From an uncultured Actinomycetes bacterium (GTDB lineage Bacteria > Actinomycetota > Acidimicrobiia > Acidimicrobiales > RAAP-2), in assembly GCA_903874965.1 (NCBI GenBank), contig CAIQUD010000016.1, positions 1-55,461 of the forward strand: DNA of 55,461 nucleotides, written 5' to 3'. Below, in pieces: positions 7,803 to 18,284 of this stretch. The position numbers and the translations under genes were made by a program. Positions within the stretch are counted from its first letter, which is position 1; each line of letters starts with the position of its first letter. Under the pieces are notes generated by a model, which worked only from the letters and a program-made list of their open reading frames with translations, did no database searches and was not told where the DNA came from.

Positions 7803-10114
7803 CAGGCGCACCACTGACGAGAGAACAGGCCCAAGAGTGGCTTGCTCGCCCGCTCGAAGAGCTCCTGGCCGAGGCAACGAAGGTCCGCAATGCCGCCTTC
7901 GGTTTGCTAACTACGTATTCACCCAAGGTGTTCATCCCGCTCACCATGCTTTGCCGGGATCGCTGCGGCTACTGCACCTTTGCAAAGGCGCCAGCACGTT
8001 TGACCTCCCCATACCTCTCTCCAGACGAGGTGCTCGCTCTTGCCAAATCAGGGGCGGAGGCAGGCTGTGCGGAGGCCCTTTTCACCCTCGGTGAAGCACC
8101 AGAAGACCGCTACGAGGTTGCCGCAGCATGGTTGCGTGAGCACGGTTATGGCTCGACGACGGAGTATCTGGCGGCAATGTGCAAGTTGGTTCTTGACGAG
8201 ACAGGTCTTCTCCCCCACGCCAACGCTGGTGCGATCAGTGAGGGGGAATTGCGCACCCTTCGTGCGGTAAGCGCCAGCCAAGGCATGATGCTCGAGTCGC
8301 TTCGCACAGATCTCGAGGCCCATCGACTGGCACCCGACAAGGTTCCTGCTCGAAGACTCGAGACACTTGAAGCTGCTGGCCGCTTACAGATTCCTTTCAC
8401 GACCGGCATTCTTGTTGGCATTGGAGAAGATCTCCCAGACCACATCGACAGTCTCTTTGCCATTGCCGAGAGCCACGCTCGATATGGCCACGTGCAGGAA
8501 GTAATCGTCCAGAATTTTCTGCCGAAGCCAGCGACAGCCATGTCGGACTGGCCTCCAGCGGATGACCAGGCGTTCTTGCGAATTCTTAGCCTTGCTCGTC
8601 TCATTCTCCCGACTTCCATTCACCTCCAAGCCCCGCCAAATCTCTCTGCGGACTTTGGGACGCTTCTCTCTGCAGGGATTGACGACTGGGGCGGCATCTC
8701 ACCGGTTACAGCCGATCACGTGAATCCTGAGCGTGCTTGGCCCGCGCTCGAGACCTTGCAACAAGAAACAGAGTCTTGCGGCTACCTGTTGGCTCCTCGA
8801 CTCACGATCTACCCGAAATTTGCTCGAGAACCCGAGCGATTCCTTGATCCGCAAGTAAAGACTGCGGTGTTGCGACTATCTGATGCGGATCAACTTGCTC
8901 GCGACCACCGGTGGTCGTCTGGTTCTGACTTTGATCCCCCACTCGTCCTGCGTTCGGCCGGACCAATCCGGACAGAACTTACGGAGTTGTTGAGCAGCAT
9001 TGACGCTGGACACCGACCTACAGAAGACGACTTGGTCGTCCTCTTTAGTGCACGTGGTTCCGAAGTTGGTGTGGTGGCTGAGCTTGCTGACCAATTCCGC
9101 CGAGAGGTCTCGGGGAATGACGTCACCTTCGTGCATAACCGCAATATCAACTACACCAATGTCTGCACCTTCAAGTGCAAGTTCTGCGCATTCTCCAAGG
9201 GCCCGCTATCACTCAACCTACGCGGCGATCCCTATCTCTTGGATCTCGATGAGATCACCACTCGAGTTGCCGAAGCCGAAGAGCTTGGCGCAACCGAAGT
9301 TTGCCTTCAGGGAGGCATTCATCCGAACTTTGACGGCGAGTACTACTTGGACGTCCTTCGGGCTGTCCGCAAGGCTTCGACCACCATCCACATTCACGGC
9401 TTCACCGCGTTGGAGGTCACTGAGGGTGCCCGCAGAAGCGGCGTCTCCCTCGCCTCCTACCTCACCGACTTGAAGGATGCTGGTCTCAAGACGCTTCCAG
9501 GTACCGCCGCAGAGATTCTCGATGACGAGGTTCGAAAGATCCTCTGTCCCGACAAGGTCAATACTGAACAATGGCTCGAAGCGCATCGAGTTGCCCACAG
9601 TGTTGGTCTTCGTTCCAACGTGACCATCATGTTCGGTGCGGTTGAGCGGCCAGCGTCTTGGGCCAGACACCTCATCGTGACGAGAGATCTGCAAGACGAG
9701 ACCGGTGGATTTACTGAGTTCGTGCCGCTTCCCTTCGTCCACATGGCAACGCCGATCTACCTCCAGGGCAAGTCACGACGTGGGCCGACGTTCCGTGAGA
9801 CGTTGCTGATGCATGCCGTTGGACGGATTGCGTATCACGGTTCGATCGACAACATCCAAGTGAGTTGGGTGAAGCTCGGTTCCGATGGTGTGCGTCAGAT
9901 CCTGAAGGCTGGGGCAAACGACATGGGTGGAACACTCATGGATGAGAACATCTCAAGGGCCGCTGGAGCAAGCCATGGTCAAGGTCTTCAACGAGAAGAC
10001 TTTGAAGCCATTGTGGAACCAATTGGTCGGCCTCTTGTGCAGCGTTCCACGCTCTACGTCAAGATGCCTGCGCCGACCGCCGATGCACTGGCTTCGACCT
10101 CATCGAGTCACTGA
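7799..10114 (+). CDS. fbiC: FO synthase FbiC (fused CofG-CofH), coenzyme F420 biosynthesis
   Basis: This 771-residue fusion of two radical-SAM enzymes joins tyrosine and 5-amino-6-ribitylaminouracil to make FO, the deazaflavin chromophore of F420. The CofG-like half binds a 4Fe-4S cluster through Cys52, Cys56 and Cys59 (CRDRCGYC). The CofH-like half uses Cys456, Cys460 and Cys463 (CTFKCKFC). Domain order matches mycobacterial FbiC. The ATG at 7799 overlaps the pgi stop by four bases, like the other junctions in this operon; an ATG at 7793 is also in frame. The placement behind tkt-tal-pgi suggests a link with F420-dependent glucose-6-phosphate oxidation. Confidence 0.96.
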   Translation: MTGAPLTREQAQEWLARPLEELLAEATKVRNAAFGLLTTYSPKVFIPLTMLCRDRCGYCTFAKAPARLTSPYLSPDEVLALAKSGAEAGCAEALFTLGEAPEDRYEVAAAWLREHGYGSTTEYLAAMCKLVLDETGLLPHANAGAISEGELRTLRAVSASQGMMLESLRTDLEAHRLAPDKVPARRLETLEAAGRLQIPFTTGILVGIGEDLPDHIDSLFAIAESHARYGHVQEVIVQNFLPKPATAMSDWPPADDQAFLRILSLARLILPTSIHLQAPPNLSADFGTLLSAGIDDWGGISPVTADHVNPERAWPALETLQQETESCGYLLAPRLTIYPKFAREPERFLDPQVKTAVLRLSDADQLARDHRWSSGSDFDPPLVLRSAGPIRTELTELLSSIDAGHRPTEDDLVVLFSARGSEVGVVAELADQFRREVSGNDVTFVHNRNINYTNVCTFKCKFCAFSKGPLSLNLRGDPYLLDLDEITTRVAEAEELGATEVCLQGGIHPNFDGEYYLDVLRAVRKASTTIHIHGFTALEVTEGARRSGVSLASYLTDLKDAGLKTLPGTAAEILDDEVRKILCPDKVNTEQWLEAHRVAHSVGLRSNVTIMFGAVERPASWARHLIVTRDLQDETGGFTEFVPLPFVHMATPIYLQGKSRRGPTFRETLLMHAVGRIAYHGSIDNIQVSWVKLGSDGVRQILKAGANDMGGTLMDENISRAAGASHGQGLQREDFEAIVEPIGRPLVQRSTLYVKMPAPTADALASTSSSH

Positions 10115-10314
10115 GGCTCTTCGACAAGAAGGCTTCGAGCTTTCTCGAGTGAACGACGCACCTTGCTGAGGCGCTTTTCCTCGGCTAGAAGGGCACGCCG
10201 ATCTTCTTCGCTGGCAGATGATGCCGAACGCAAGATGTCGAAGATTGCCTCGGTGAGCAATTCGATCTGTTGATCGAGCGAGGCAACCATTCCTTCAACA
10301 TCTCGAAGGGTCAC
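10108..10314 (-). CDS. Small helical protein, unknown function
   Basis: This 68-residue, strongly charged protein is predicted all-helical, with heptad-like leucine/isoleucine spacing through most of its length, suggesting a short coiled coil. I do not recognise a family. The GTG start at 10314 overlaps the acyl-CoA synthetase stop by four bases, so it is probably translated from the same message. Its 3' end overlaps the convergent fbiC stop by seven bases. The conserved-looking coupling is the main support for it being real. Confidence 0.6.
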   Translation of the reverse strand: MTLRDVEGMVASLDQQIELLTEAIFDILRSASSASEEDRRALLAEEKRLSKVRRSLEKARSLLVEEPQ

Positions 10315-11936
10315 TTGGCGGGCTTGCCAACTTCAACAACAACGAGATCGCCCTTTTCATACTGCTGACGAAGAACCTTCTTGTCGAACTTTCCAACCGA
10401 GGTCTTCGGAACGCTCGTAATGAACGTCCAACGCTCTGGAAGCCACCACTTCGCCACTCGATCGCCCAGGAACAAGAGCAGTGCCTCAGGATCTGGCGCG
10501 GCACCTTCTCGCAAGACCACACACGCAAGTGGGCGCTCGTCCCAACGGGCATCTGGCACCGCCACGACGGCTGCTTCGAAGACATCAGGGTGCGCCATGA
10601 TCGTGCCCTCAAGCTCAACCGAGGAGATCCACTCGCCTCCTGACTTGATGACGTCCTTGGATCGGTCAGAAATCGTCATGTAGCCAATGGGGTCGAGCGT
10701 GCCGACATCACCAGTCCTCAGCCAACCATCGTGGAACTTCGACGCGTCATCATCTTTGTAATACGAACCCGTGACCCATGGTCCCCGGATTTCAAATTCC
10801 CCAAGACTTGACCCGTCATTTGGCAGAACGGTGCCGTCTTCAGCGACCACTCGAACCTCGACACCAGGAAGTACCTTTCCTGCCTTGACGCGATACGCCA
10901 TTGCTTCGTCGCCTTCAGTGCCGCGAGGTGGCGTCCCAAAGGTTGCAAGGGGGCTGGTCTCGGTCATTCCCCAGCCTTGGATGAGCGTTACCCCGAATCG
11001 CCGATCAAACGCCTCAAAGAGCGCCTGCGGGACATTCGAGCCACCAGCGGTGATTGCCCGGAGCGAACTGAAGTCGACCACTTGCTCTTCAGTGGCGTGG
11101 AGGAGATCGTTCCAAATGGTCGGTACACCGCAAGCAAGAGTCGGACGGAACTCCTGGATGATTCGAGCGAGGTGAGTTCCTTGAAGGAACTGCTGTGGCA
11201 GGACAAAACTGGTGCCAGCCATAAATCCTGAATAGGGCGTTCCCCATCCATTGGCGTGGAACATTGGCACGATCAGGAGCATTGAATCGGTCTCGGTCAG
11301 ACCAATGGATCCAGCAGCCAACTGTGCCAGTGAGTGGATCCATGTCGATCGGTGGGAATACACGACTCCCTTGGGATTCCCAGTCGTTCCCGAGGTGTAA
11401 CACATTGCCGCCGCTGCACGCTCATCGAGATCGGGATACTGAAATCCCGGAGTCTGCGCATTGAGCAAGGTGTCGTAATCAAGCGTCTCGCCGAGCGCCG
11501 TGGTGTCGCCAACGCCATTCACAATGATGGTTTCGACCGTCGTTAGCTCCGACCGCACTTGGGCCAAGAGTGGAACGAGTGAGGCATCAATGATGATGAC
11601 GTTGTCTTCCGCATGATTGATGACATAGGCAAGTTGCTCAGGGAACAGTCGGATATTGAGCGTGTGCAACACGGCACCCATTGCAGGCACCGCGAGATAC
11701 GCCTCAAGATGGGTCTGGTTGTTCCAACAGAACGTGCCAACCCGATCACCCTGTCGAACGCCGAGTGCAGTTAGTGCATTGGCCAACTGATCAGCACGGT
11801 CAGCAACCTCGGCGAACGTGGAGGTGAACGAACCTTCAGCCGTCACGGTCGTCACCGTCGAGTGGCGATGCACGGTCCGGCCATGCCGCAAGATGTCGCG
11901 AATGAGTAGTGGTGCTTCTTGCATGGTGGACTCCAT
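10311..11936 (-). CDS. Acyl-CoA synthetase (AMP-forming, FadD/AlkK-like)
   Basis: This 541-residue ANL-superfamily enzyme activates a carboxylic acid to its acyl-CoA through an acyl-AMP. The P-loop YTSGTTGNPKGV is near residue 175. A later adenylate-binding stretch GWGMTETSP and the hinge GWLRTGDVGTLD are present, and the C-terminal catalytic lysine is expected in SVGKFDKK. Overall it resembles medium/long-chain fatty-acid ligases. ATGs at 11936 and 11924 both have purine-rich ribosome sites (GGGGAGGG and GGAG); I kept the longer. A -10-like TAGTAT lies at 11981-11986. Confidence 0.92.
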   Translation of the reverse strand: MESTMQEAPLLIRDILRHGRTVHRHSTVTTVTAEGSFTSTFAEVADRADQLANALTALGVRQGDRVGTFCWNNQTHLEAYLAVPAMGAVLHTLNIRLFPEQLAYVINHAEDNVIIIDASLVPLLAQVRSELTTVETIIVNGVGDTTALGETLDYDTLLNAQTPGFQYPDLDERAAAAMCYTSGTTGNPKGVVYSHRSTWIHSLAQLAAGSIGLTETDSMLLIVPMFHANGWGTPYSGFMAGTSFVLPQQFLQGTHLARIIQEFRPTLACGVPTIWNDLLHATEEQVVDFSSLRAITAGGSNVPQALFEAFDRRFGVTLIQGWGMTETSPLATFGTPPRGTEGDEAMAYRVKAGKVLPGVEVRVVAEDGTVLPNDGSSLGEFEIRGPWVTGSYYKDDDASKFHDGWLRTGDVGTLDPIGYMTISDRSKDVIKSGGEWISSVELEGTIMAHPDVFEAAVVAVPDARWDERPLACVVLREGAAPDPEALLLFLGDRVAKWWLPERWTFITSVPKTSVGKFDKKVLRQQYEKGDLVVVEVGKPAK

Positions 11937-11980
11937 GGCCCTCCCCTTCAGTCCGGCTCGACGACTCGAGCAATGGCGGA

Positions 11981-11986
11981 ATACTA
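11981..11986 (-). promoter_or_regulatory. Candidate -10 box (TAGTAT) for acyl-CoA synthetase
   Basis: It lies between the gltD stop and the synthetase start and gives a predicted leader of about 38 bases. No clear -35 is seen. Confidence 0.3.
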
Positions 11987-11987
11987 G

Positions 11988-13454
11988 TCAGCGAAGCGCG
12001 ATTTGCCCTGGGACGATCGGAGCTGGCAGGTCGGTGCGCCCCATGAGCGCTGCGTCAACCGCAGCGGCACAACTCCGACCTTCGGCGATGGCCCAAACAA
12101 TCAGGCTCTGCCCGCGTGCTGCATCCCCACAGGCGAACACCTTCGAGGAAGACGTTGCCCAGGACGCGTCGATCTTGATCGTCCCTCGGTCGCTCTGTTC
12201 GACCCCAAGCGCCTCGAGAAGGCCCGTTTCAGGCCCCGTAAATCCCATTGCCAAGAGAACAAGTTCAGCCTGAAGTGTCTCTTCAGTGCCTGGAATTGGC
12301 GCAAAGTTCCCGTCAACCGAGACGAGATCCAAATGCGTAACGCGACCCTCGCTCCCCCGGAAGGCTTTGGTCGAGACGGCATAGCGTCGATCTCCACCCT
12401 CCTCATGCGCTGAAGCCACGCGATAGATGGTTGGCCACTGAGGCCAGGGATTGGTCGATGCCCGTTGTTCTGGAGGCTTCTCCATGATTTCAAGTTGGAT
12501 CACCGAGGCTGCACCTTGACGAAGTGCCGTTCCGAGGCAGTCCGCGCCGGTGTCCCCCCCGCCAATAATGACGACGTGCTTTCCGGCGGCGTCAATTGGT
12601 GGTGCTTCGATCCGGCCCTCTTGAACAAGGTTCGAAGGTCTCAGGTATTCCATCGCCGCATGGATTCCATTGAGTTCACGCCCTTCGGTTGGCAGATCCC
12701 TCGGAACCGTTGATCCGGTCGCAAGAACTACTGCGTCATAGGTCTCAAGCACGGTCGCCGCAGCAATCGTGCTCACACCAGGAGCTGACGTACCACTGGG
12801 CGAACCCTCAATTGATGTTGAGCAGATGAACGTGACGCCCTCAGCTTCCAGTTGAGCCAACCGACGATTAACGATTTCCTTTTCCATTTTGAATTCCGGA
12901 ATGCCGTAGCGAAGGAGTCCACCTGGGGCTTCGGCACGCTCGTACACCGTCACCGCGTGACCAGCCCTACAGAGTTGCTGAGCCGCAGCAAGACCCGCAG
13001 GACCCGATCCAATGATCGCAACGCTTTTGCCGGTCGGAAGTGGTGCTTGTGCGATGACCCAGCCCTCCGCGAAGGCGCGCTCAGCAATTTCAAGCTCCAC
13101 GCGTTCAATGGTCACAGGATCTTGATTGATGCCAAGTACGCAACTGCCTTCGCAGGGAGCGGGACACAGGCGCCCAGTGAATTCAGGGAAATTATTCGTT
13201 GCGTGGAGTCGCTCAGCAGCTGTCGCCCAATCATCTCGATAGACGAGGTCATTCCACTCAGGAATCAAATTCCCAAGTGGGCAACCTTCATGACAAAACG
13301 GAATCCCACAGTCCATGCAGCGTCCTGCCTGATGCTTCGTGACTTCTTCATCAGCAGGTTCATACACCTCACGCCAGTCACGCAGTCGAACCGGCACCGG
13401 CCGTCGACGCGGCACCTCACGTCCAAACTCTAAGAAACCCGTTGGCTTACCCAC
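11988..13454 (-). CDS. gltD: Glutamate synthase (NADPH) small subunit
   Basis: This 488-residue flavoprotein passes electrons from NADPH through FAD and two 4Fe-4S clusters to GltB. Cysteine motifs are [13 protein letters not shown] near residue 47 and [10 protein letters not shown] near residue 96. The FAD Rossmann motif is [13 protein letters not shown] near residue 149, and the NADPH-binding motif is GGGDTGADC in the second half. Length is normal. The GTG start at 13454 overlaps the gltB stop by eight bases, so synthesis is coupled to the large subunit. The order gltB-gltD is the usual one. Confidence 0.96.
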   Translation of the reverse strand: MGKPTGFLEFGREVPRRRPVPVRLRDWREVYEPADEEVTKHQAGRCMDCGIPFCHEGCPLGNLIPEWNDLVYRDDWATAAERLHATNNFPEFTGRLCPAPCEGSCVLGINQDPVTIERVELEIAERAFAEGWVIAQAPLPTGKSVAIIGSGPAGLAAAQQLCRAGHAVTVYERAEAPGGLLRYGIPEFKMEKEIVNRRLAQLEAEGVTFICSTSIEGSPSGTSAPGVSTIAAATVLETYDAVVLATGSTVPRDLPTEGRELNGIHAAMEYLRPSNLVQEGRIEAPPIDAAGKHVVIIGGGDTGADCLGTALRQGAASVIQLEIMEKPPEQRASTNPWPQWPTIYRVASAHEEGGDRRYAVSTKAFRGSEGRVTHLDLVSVDGNFAPIPGTEETLQAELVLLAMGFTGPETGLLEALGVEQSDRGTIKIDASWATSSSKVFACGDAARGQSLIVWAIAEGRSCAAAVDAALMGRTDLPAPIVPGQIALR

Positions 13455-16400
13455 GAGACACCGCCATCACCGCTTCCTCAACAGAACGTCCATTTGCTTC
13501 TGCAGCCGCTATTGCCTCTAAGACCTTTCGATAATCACGAGGCATTGCCTTCACAAAGTTCTGCACAGCGTCTTCCCAGGTGGCGAGCAAACGTTCCGCC
13601 TTGGTCGAACGCGTGAGTTCCTTATGTCTCGAGACCACGCCGTGCAGCCAATTTCGGTCCTCTTCAGTCAATGGTTCGAGGTCCAGCATTTCGAAATTCA
13701 CCAAGTCAGAGAACGTCCGATCCGGGTCATACACAAAGGCGACACCTCCCGACATTCCCGCGCCGAAGTTCCTTCCTGTTGGTCCCAGAACGACAACTCG
13801 ACCACCAGTCATGTACTCACAACCGTGATCACCCACACCTTCGACCACCGCAAGTGCGCCGGAATTGCGGACACAGAACCGCTCGCCGACTTGACCGGCC
13901 AGAAAGATCGATCCTGATGTCGCCCCGTAGCCAATGACGTTTCCAGCGATGACCTGCTCTGAAGCCTCGAACGGGACGCTGTCTGGTGGCGCAACGGAGA
14001 TTGTCCCTCCTGAAAGGCCTTTGCCGAGGTAGTCGTTGGCATCCCCGTGAAGTTCCAAGGTCACGCCCTTCGGCAGGAAGGCACCAAAGCTCTGGCCAGC
14101 AGAACCTGTGCATTCAAGAACAATCGAGTCCTCTGGAATGCCTTCGCTGCCAAAACGTTTCGTCAATGCAGAACCAAGTTGGGTTCCAACGGCACGATCA
14201 ACGTTGCTCACTGAAAGAGCGAAGCGCCGAGAGGTCCCTTCTTCTGCCGAGGAGAGCGCCTCGCTCAGAATTTGATGGTCGATAGCGCGATCCATTCCAT
14301 GATCTTGTGCCCGACGGTGGCGACGATCTGTTCCATGGTTGGCGGTTGCTTCGGCAAGCAGTGGCGCTAGATCGAGACCTACAGCCTTCCAATGCTCAAT
14401 CGCGCCGCTTGCCTCAATCAAATCAACGCGACCAATTGCCTCATCAATGGAGCGAAGTCCCAAGGAGGCCAAGAGTTCACGAACCTCTTCGGCCAAGAAC
14501 TCGAAGAAGGTCTCAACGAACTCTGGCTTTCCGGAGAACCGACTTCGAAGTTCAGGGTTCTGTGTGGCGACGCCGACCGGACAAGTATCGAGGTGACAGA
14601 CACGCATCATCACGCAGCCTGAAACGACCAATGGAGCCGTGGCAAATCCGAACTCCTCGGCTCCTAGGAGTGCAGCGATGATGACGTCACGCCCGGTCTT
14701 CATCTGGCCGTCAACTTGAACGACCACTCGATCACGGAGGCCATTGAGCATCAAGGTTTGCTGTGTCTCGGCGAGACCCAGCTCCCATGGACCTCCTGCG
14801 TGTTTGAGGGAGGTAAGTGGAGCAGCACCAGTTCCACCATCGTGGCCAGAAATGAGGACCACGTCTGCGTGAGCCTTGACGACACCCGCCGCCACAGTTC
14901 CGACGCCGACTTGGGCGACCAACTTCACATGCACCCGAGCTTCGGTATTGGCACTCTTGAGGTCGTAGATCAGTTGCGCCAAGTCCTCAATGGAGTAGAT
15001 GTCGTGATGGGGCGGTGGAGAGATCAGTCCTACGCTAGGTGTTGAGTGGCGAGTGGCCGCAATCCACGGCGTCACCTTGTGGCCGGATAGCTGACCACCT
15101 TCGCCAGGTTTTGCGCCCTGGGCAATCTTGATTTGGAGGTCATCAGCGTTGACGAGATAGCTCGACGTGACGCCGAATCGGCCCGAAGCAACCTGCTTGA
15201 TCGCGCTGCGTCGAGAGTCCCCGTTCGCATCGGGGGTGAAGCGAACCTCATCCTCGCCGCCTTCTCCGGTATTTGAGCGAGCGCCAAGACGATTCATGGC
15301 AATGGCGAGGGTCTCATGGGCCTCGCCGGAGATGGAGCCATACGACATCGCTCCTGTTGAGAATCGCTGAATGATGGAGGCAGCCGACTCAACTTCGTCA
15401 AGAGGAATCGGCGCTGAAGCGGACTTCAAACTGAAGAGGCCTCGCAGCGTTGAATTCGCCGCCGCTTGGTTGTCGACCAGTTGGGTGTATTCCTTGAAGA
15501 TATCGAAGCGCTTTGCCCTCGTCGCGTGCTGCAACTTAAAGACCGTCTTCGGATTGAAGAGGTGCACTTCCCCATCTCGGCGCCACTGGTACTCGCCACC
15601 AACCGCCAACTCGGCATGCGCACGCTCTGCGGGACGCTCCGGGTAGGCCTCTCGATGACGGAGCGCAACCTCTGCTGCGATCACATCAAGACCAATCCCG
15701 CCAAGTCTCGAACTGGTGCCAGTGAAGTACTGGTTGACCACCTCAGTTTTCAAGCCAACGGCCTCGAAGATCTGCGCTCCGGTGTAGGAAGCAACCGTCG
15801 AAACACCCATCTTGGACATGACTTTCAAGACACCCTTCGAGGCTGCCTTCACATAATTGCGGTGCGCTTGTCGAGGAGAAACGCCTTCAAGGGAGCCTCC
15901 AGCAATCAAGTCATCAATGGATTCAAACGTCAGGTAGGGACTGATTGCCGCTGCTCCGTAACCAAGAAGCAACGCGAAGTGATGTACCTCTCGGGCGTCT
16001 CCGGATTCGACAATGAGTCCGACTTGGGTTCTTGCTTTCTCACGCACCAAGTGGTGGTGGACGGTTGACGTGAGCAGCAACGATGGAATCGGCGCCATCT
16101 CTTTGGTCGAGTTTCGATCCGAGAGGACAATCAAGTTCGCACCTGAAGCAATGGCAGCCGAAACTTCAGCACAGACTCGATGAAGTGCCTGAGCGAGAAG
16201 GGTGGCCCCTTCGTCGGAGGCTGTCGTCGGATCCGTGTCAGGTAGTGGGAACAGCCCGTCGATCGCAAAGGCCTTAAATCCTGGCGTTTCGCCCTCTTCA
16301 TTTACATAAAGCAACTTCGCCAGATCATCCCGATCGATGACGGGATATGGAAGAACGATTTGACGGCAACTTTCCGGCTTGGCGTCTAGGAGGTTGCCTT

Positions 16401-18069
16401 CAGGTCCAACCGTTGCTGCGAGCGAGGTAACCATCTCTTCACGAATTGCGTCGAGCGGTGGATTGGTCACCTGTGCGAACAATTGCGTGAAGTAGTCAAA
16501 CAGCAACCGAGGTCTCGTCGATAGCACTGCAAGCGGTGTGTCCGAGCCCATCGACCCAATTGGTTCAGCACCGGTCTTCGCCATCGGCGCCACAATGAGA
16601 CGAAGCTCTTCTTGGGTCACCCCGAAGAGGCGCTGCCGCTGTACGACCGAGGCGTGCTGTGGCGTCAACATTCGACGCTCCGGAAGGTCGGCGAGTTGCA
16701 CCGATTGCTCTTTCAGCCATTCACCGTATGGTGCAGCAGCCGCCAGTTCGTCCTTGATGGCGGCGTCTTCGACCAGTTCCCCCTTGGCGGTGTCAATGAG
16801 GAACATTCGACCCGGCTGGAGTCTTCCCTTCCGAACAATCTTTGAAGGATCAACGTCGACCACGCCGACTTCGCTCGACAACACCACGAGCCCGTCGTTC
16901 ATCACCCAGAATCGAGAAGGACGAAGGCCGTTGCGATCGAGGACCGCACCGGCGATGGTTCCATCGGTGAACACGACCGCAGCGGGGCCATCCCAGGGTT
17001 CCATGAGCGAGGAATGGAAGCGATAAAACTCCCGACGACTCTTGTCCATCATCGGCTGGTTCTCCCAAGCCTCTGGAATCATCATCAAGACGGCATGCGG
17101 AAGGCTCCTACCGCCGAGATGCAGCAACTCAAGCACCTCGTCAAACGAAGCTGAGTCACTCATACCTGGCGTGCAAATAGGAAAGAGATCCTGAAGTTCG
17201 TCGCCGAAGAGAGGTGAAGCAAGGAGTGCCTCTCGAGCTCGCATCCAGTTTCTGTTGCCCTGCACGGTATTGATCTCGCCGTTGTGGGCAATGAAGCGGA
17301 ATGGGTGGGCCAATGGCCACGAGGGGAACGTATTGGTAGAAAATCGACTGTGGACGAGAACGATGGCGGATTCAATCCGCTCATCGGCAAGATCACAGAA
17401 ATAGGTTCGCAATTGCTCACTTCGGAGCATCCCCTTGTACACAATCATGCGACAGGACAACGAAGGGAAGTAGAGATTGCTCGACGAATGCTCAATCAAT
17501 TTACGAACGAGATACGCACGACGGTCGAGGGCGAGAGGATCTGCCCCTATTTGTTCGTCAACAGCCGAGAGAAACACCTGAAGCATCACCGGTTCGACTG
17601 ACAGTGCTCCGGCGCCAAGCGCCCCATTTTCTGTAGGAACGATGCGGTGCCAGAGAAGTTGGAGTCCCTTGCTGTCGGCAACCGTTCGCACTTCCTCAAG
17701 TGCGAAATCCGTCGAAAGCTCTCCCCCGACCATGAGGATTCCTGTGACGTAGCGTCCGACCTCAGGAAGTTCTATGCCGCTCTCCGAAGCGAGAGAACGA
17801 AAGAAGCGATCTGGAACCTGGAGAAGGATTCCAGCTCCGTCTCCTGTTGCGACTTCCGCACCAGAAGCACCGCGGTGCTCCAGGCGCTCAAGAACAGTGA
17901 GCGCTTGATCAACAAGTCCATGGCTCTTGATGCCGTGGACATTGGCGACAAGGCCCATTCCGCACGCATCATGCTCATAGGCGGGATCGTAGAGACCGCT
18001 GGCCTTCTGTTGGTTCCTCAACTGCGGGGTCATCCCTACTCGTCTCACTCGGGAGTTGGTGGTCGTCAC
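13447..18069 (-). CDS. gltB: Glutamate synthase (NADPH) large subunit
   Basis: This 1540-residue enzyme converts 2-oxoglutarate and glutamine to two glutamates. The N-terminal class II amidotransferase nucleophile is Cys36 in HDACGMG, implying removal of a 35-residue propeptide. The central region and FMN-binding synthase domain follow. The 3Fe-4S ligands are Cys1152, Cys1158 and Cys1163 ([12 protein letters not shown]). The C-terminal GXGXG beta-helix contains GLSGGTISV and GMSGGVAFV. The GTG at 18069 lacks a clear ribosome site; GTG 18048 or ATG 18033 are alternatives that keep Cys36. A -10-like TATTCT lies at 18110-18115. Confidence 0.96.
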   Translation of the reverse strand: MTTTNSRVRRVGMTPQLRNQQKASGLYDPAYEHDACGMGLVANVHGIKSHGLVDQALTVLERLEHRGASGAEVATGDGAGILLQVPDRFFRSLASESGIELPEVGRYVTGILMVGGELSTDFALEEVRTVADSKGLQLLWHRIVPTENGALGAGALSVEPVMLQVFLSAVDEQIGADPLALDRRAYLVRKLIEHSSSNLYFPSLSCRMIVYKGMLRSEQLRTYFCDLADERIESAIVLVHSRFSTNTFPSWPLAHPFRFIAHNGEINTVQGNRNWMRAREALLASPLFGDELQDLFPICTPGMSDSASFDEVLELLHLGGRSLPHAVLMMIPEAWENQPMMDKSRREFYRFHSSLMEPWDGPAAVVFTDGTIAGAVLDRNGLRPSRFWVMNDGLVVLSSEVGVVDVDPSKIVRKGRLQPGRMFLIDTAKGELVEDAAIKDELAAAAPYGEWLKEQSVQLADLPERRMLTPQHASVVQRQRLFGVTQEELRLIVAPMAKTGAEPIGSMGSDTPLAVLSTRPRLLFDYFTQLFAQVTNPPLDAIREEMVTSLAATVGPEGNLLDAKPESCRQIVLPYPVIDRDDLAKLLYVNEEGETPGFKAFAIDGLFPLPDTDPTTASDEGATLLAQALHRVCAEVSAAIASGANLIVLSDRNSTKEMAPIPSLLLTSTVHHHLVREKARTQVGLIVESGDAREVHHFALLLGYGAAAISPYLTFESIDDLIAGGSLEGVSPRQAHRNYVKAASKGVLKVMSKMGVSTVASYTGAQIFEAVGLKTEVVNQYFTGTSSRLGGIGLDVIAAEVALRHREAYPERPAERAHAELAVGGEYQWRRDGEVHLFNPKTVFKLQHATRAKRFDIFKEYTQLVDNQAAANSTLRGLFSLKSASAPIPLDEVESAASIIQRFSTGAMSYGSISGEAHETLAIAMNRLGARSNTGEGGEDEVRFTPDANGDSRRSAIKQVASGRFGVTSSYLVNADDLQIKIAQGAKPGEGGQLSGHKVTPWIAATRHSTPSVGLISPPPHHDIYSIEDLAQLIYDLKSANTEARVHVKLVAQVGVGTVAAGVVKAHADVVLISGHDGGTGAAPLTSLKHAGGPWELGLAETQQTLMLNGLRDRVVVQVDGQMKTGRDVIIAALLGAEEFGFATAPLVVSGCVMMRVCHLDTCPVGVATQNPELRSRFSGKPEFVETFFEFLAEEVRELLASLGLRSIDEAIGRVDLIEASGAIEHWKAVGLDLAPLLAEATANHGTDRRHRRAQDHGMDRAIDHQILSEALSSAEEGTSRRFALSVSNVDRAVGTQLGSALTKRFGSEGIPEDSIVLECTGSAGQSFGAFLPKGVTLELHGDANDYLGKGLSGGTISVAPPDSVPFEASEQVIAGNVIGYGATSGSIFLAGQVGERFCVRNSGALAVVEGVGDHGCEYMTGGRVVVLGPTGRNFGAGMSGGVAFVYDPDRTFSDLVNFEMLDLEPLTEEDRNWLHGVVSRHKELTRSTKAERLLATWEDAVQNFVKAMPRDYRKVLEAIAAAEANGRSVEEAVMAVSRG

Positions 18070-18272
18070 GGCTTGTGGGACGACGTTGGCCCATATGCAG
18101 AACTCTCAGAATAGCAGTCTGGCTTCTCTCCTCGATCTGCGTCCGAGCGAATCCGTCGTCCCTCAACAATGGATTCACAAGGCCTCATGCGACACCAGCA
18201 TGGTCAATCCTCCTGAAAGCGTGAACGAACTTCCTCGTCTCTCCTGAGTGAAACCCAATCGAGGAGCCTCCA

Positions 18273-18278
18273 TAGGAT
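18273..18278 (+). promoter_or_regulatory. Candidate -10 box (TAGGAT), leaderless start for thiO
   Basis: TAGGAT, six bases (GAGGAA), then the thiO ATG at 18285. The purine run is too close to the ATG to act as a normal ribosome site, so a leaderless start is favoured. I see no TPP riboswitch motifs in 18070-18284. Confidence 0.45.
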
Positions 18279-18284
18279 GAGGAA

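Noticed and set aside
18070-18284. TPP riboswitch before thiO
   Set aside because: I looked for the conserved CTGAGA and later helix motifs on both strands and found none; the -10 box directly abuts the start codon.
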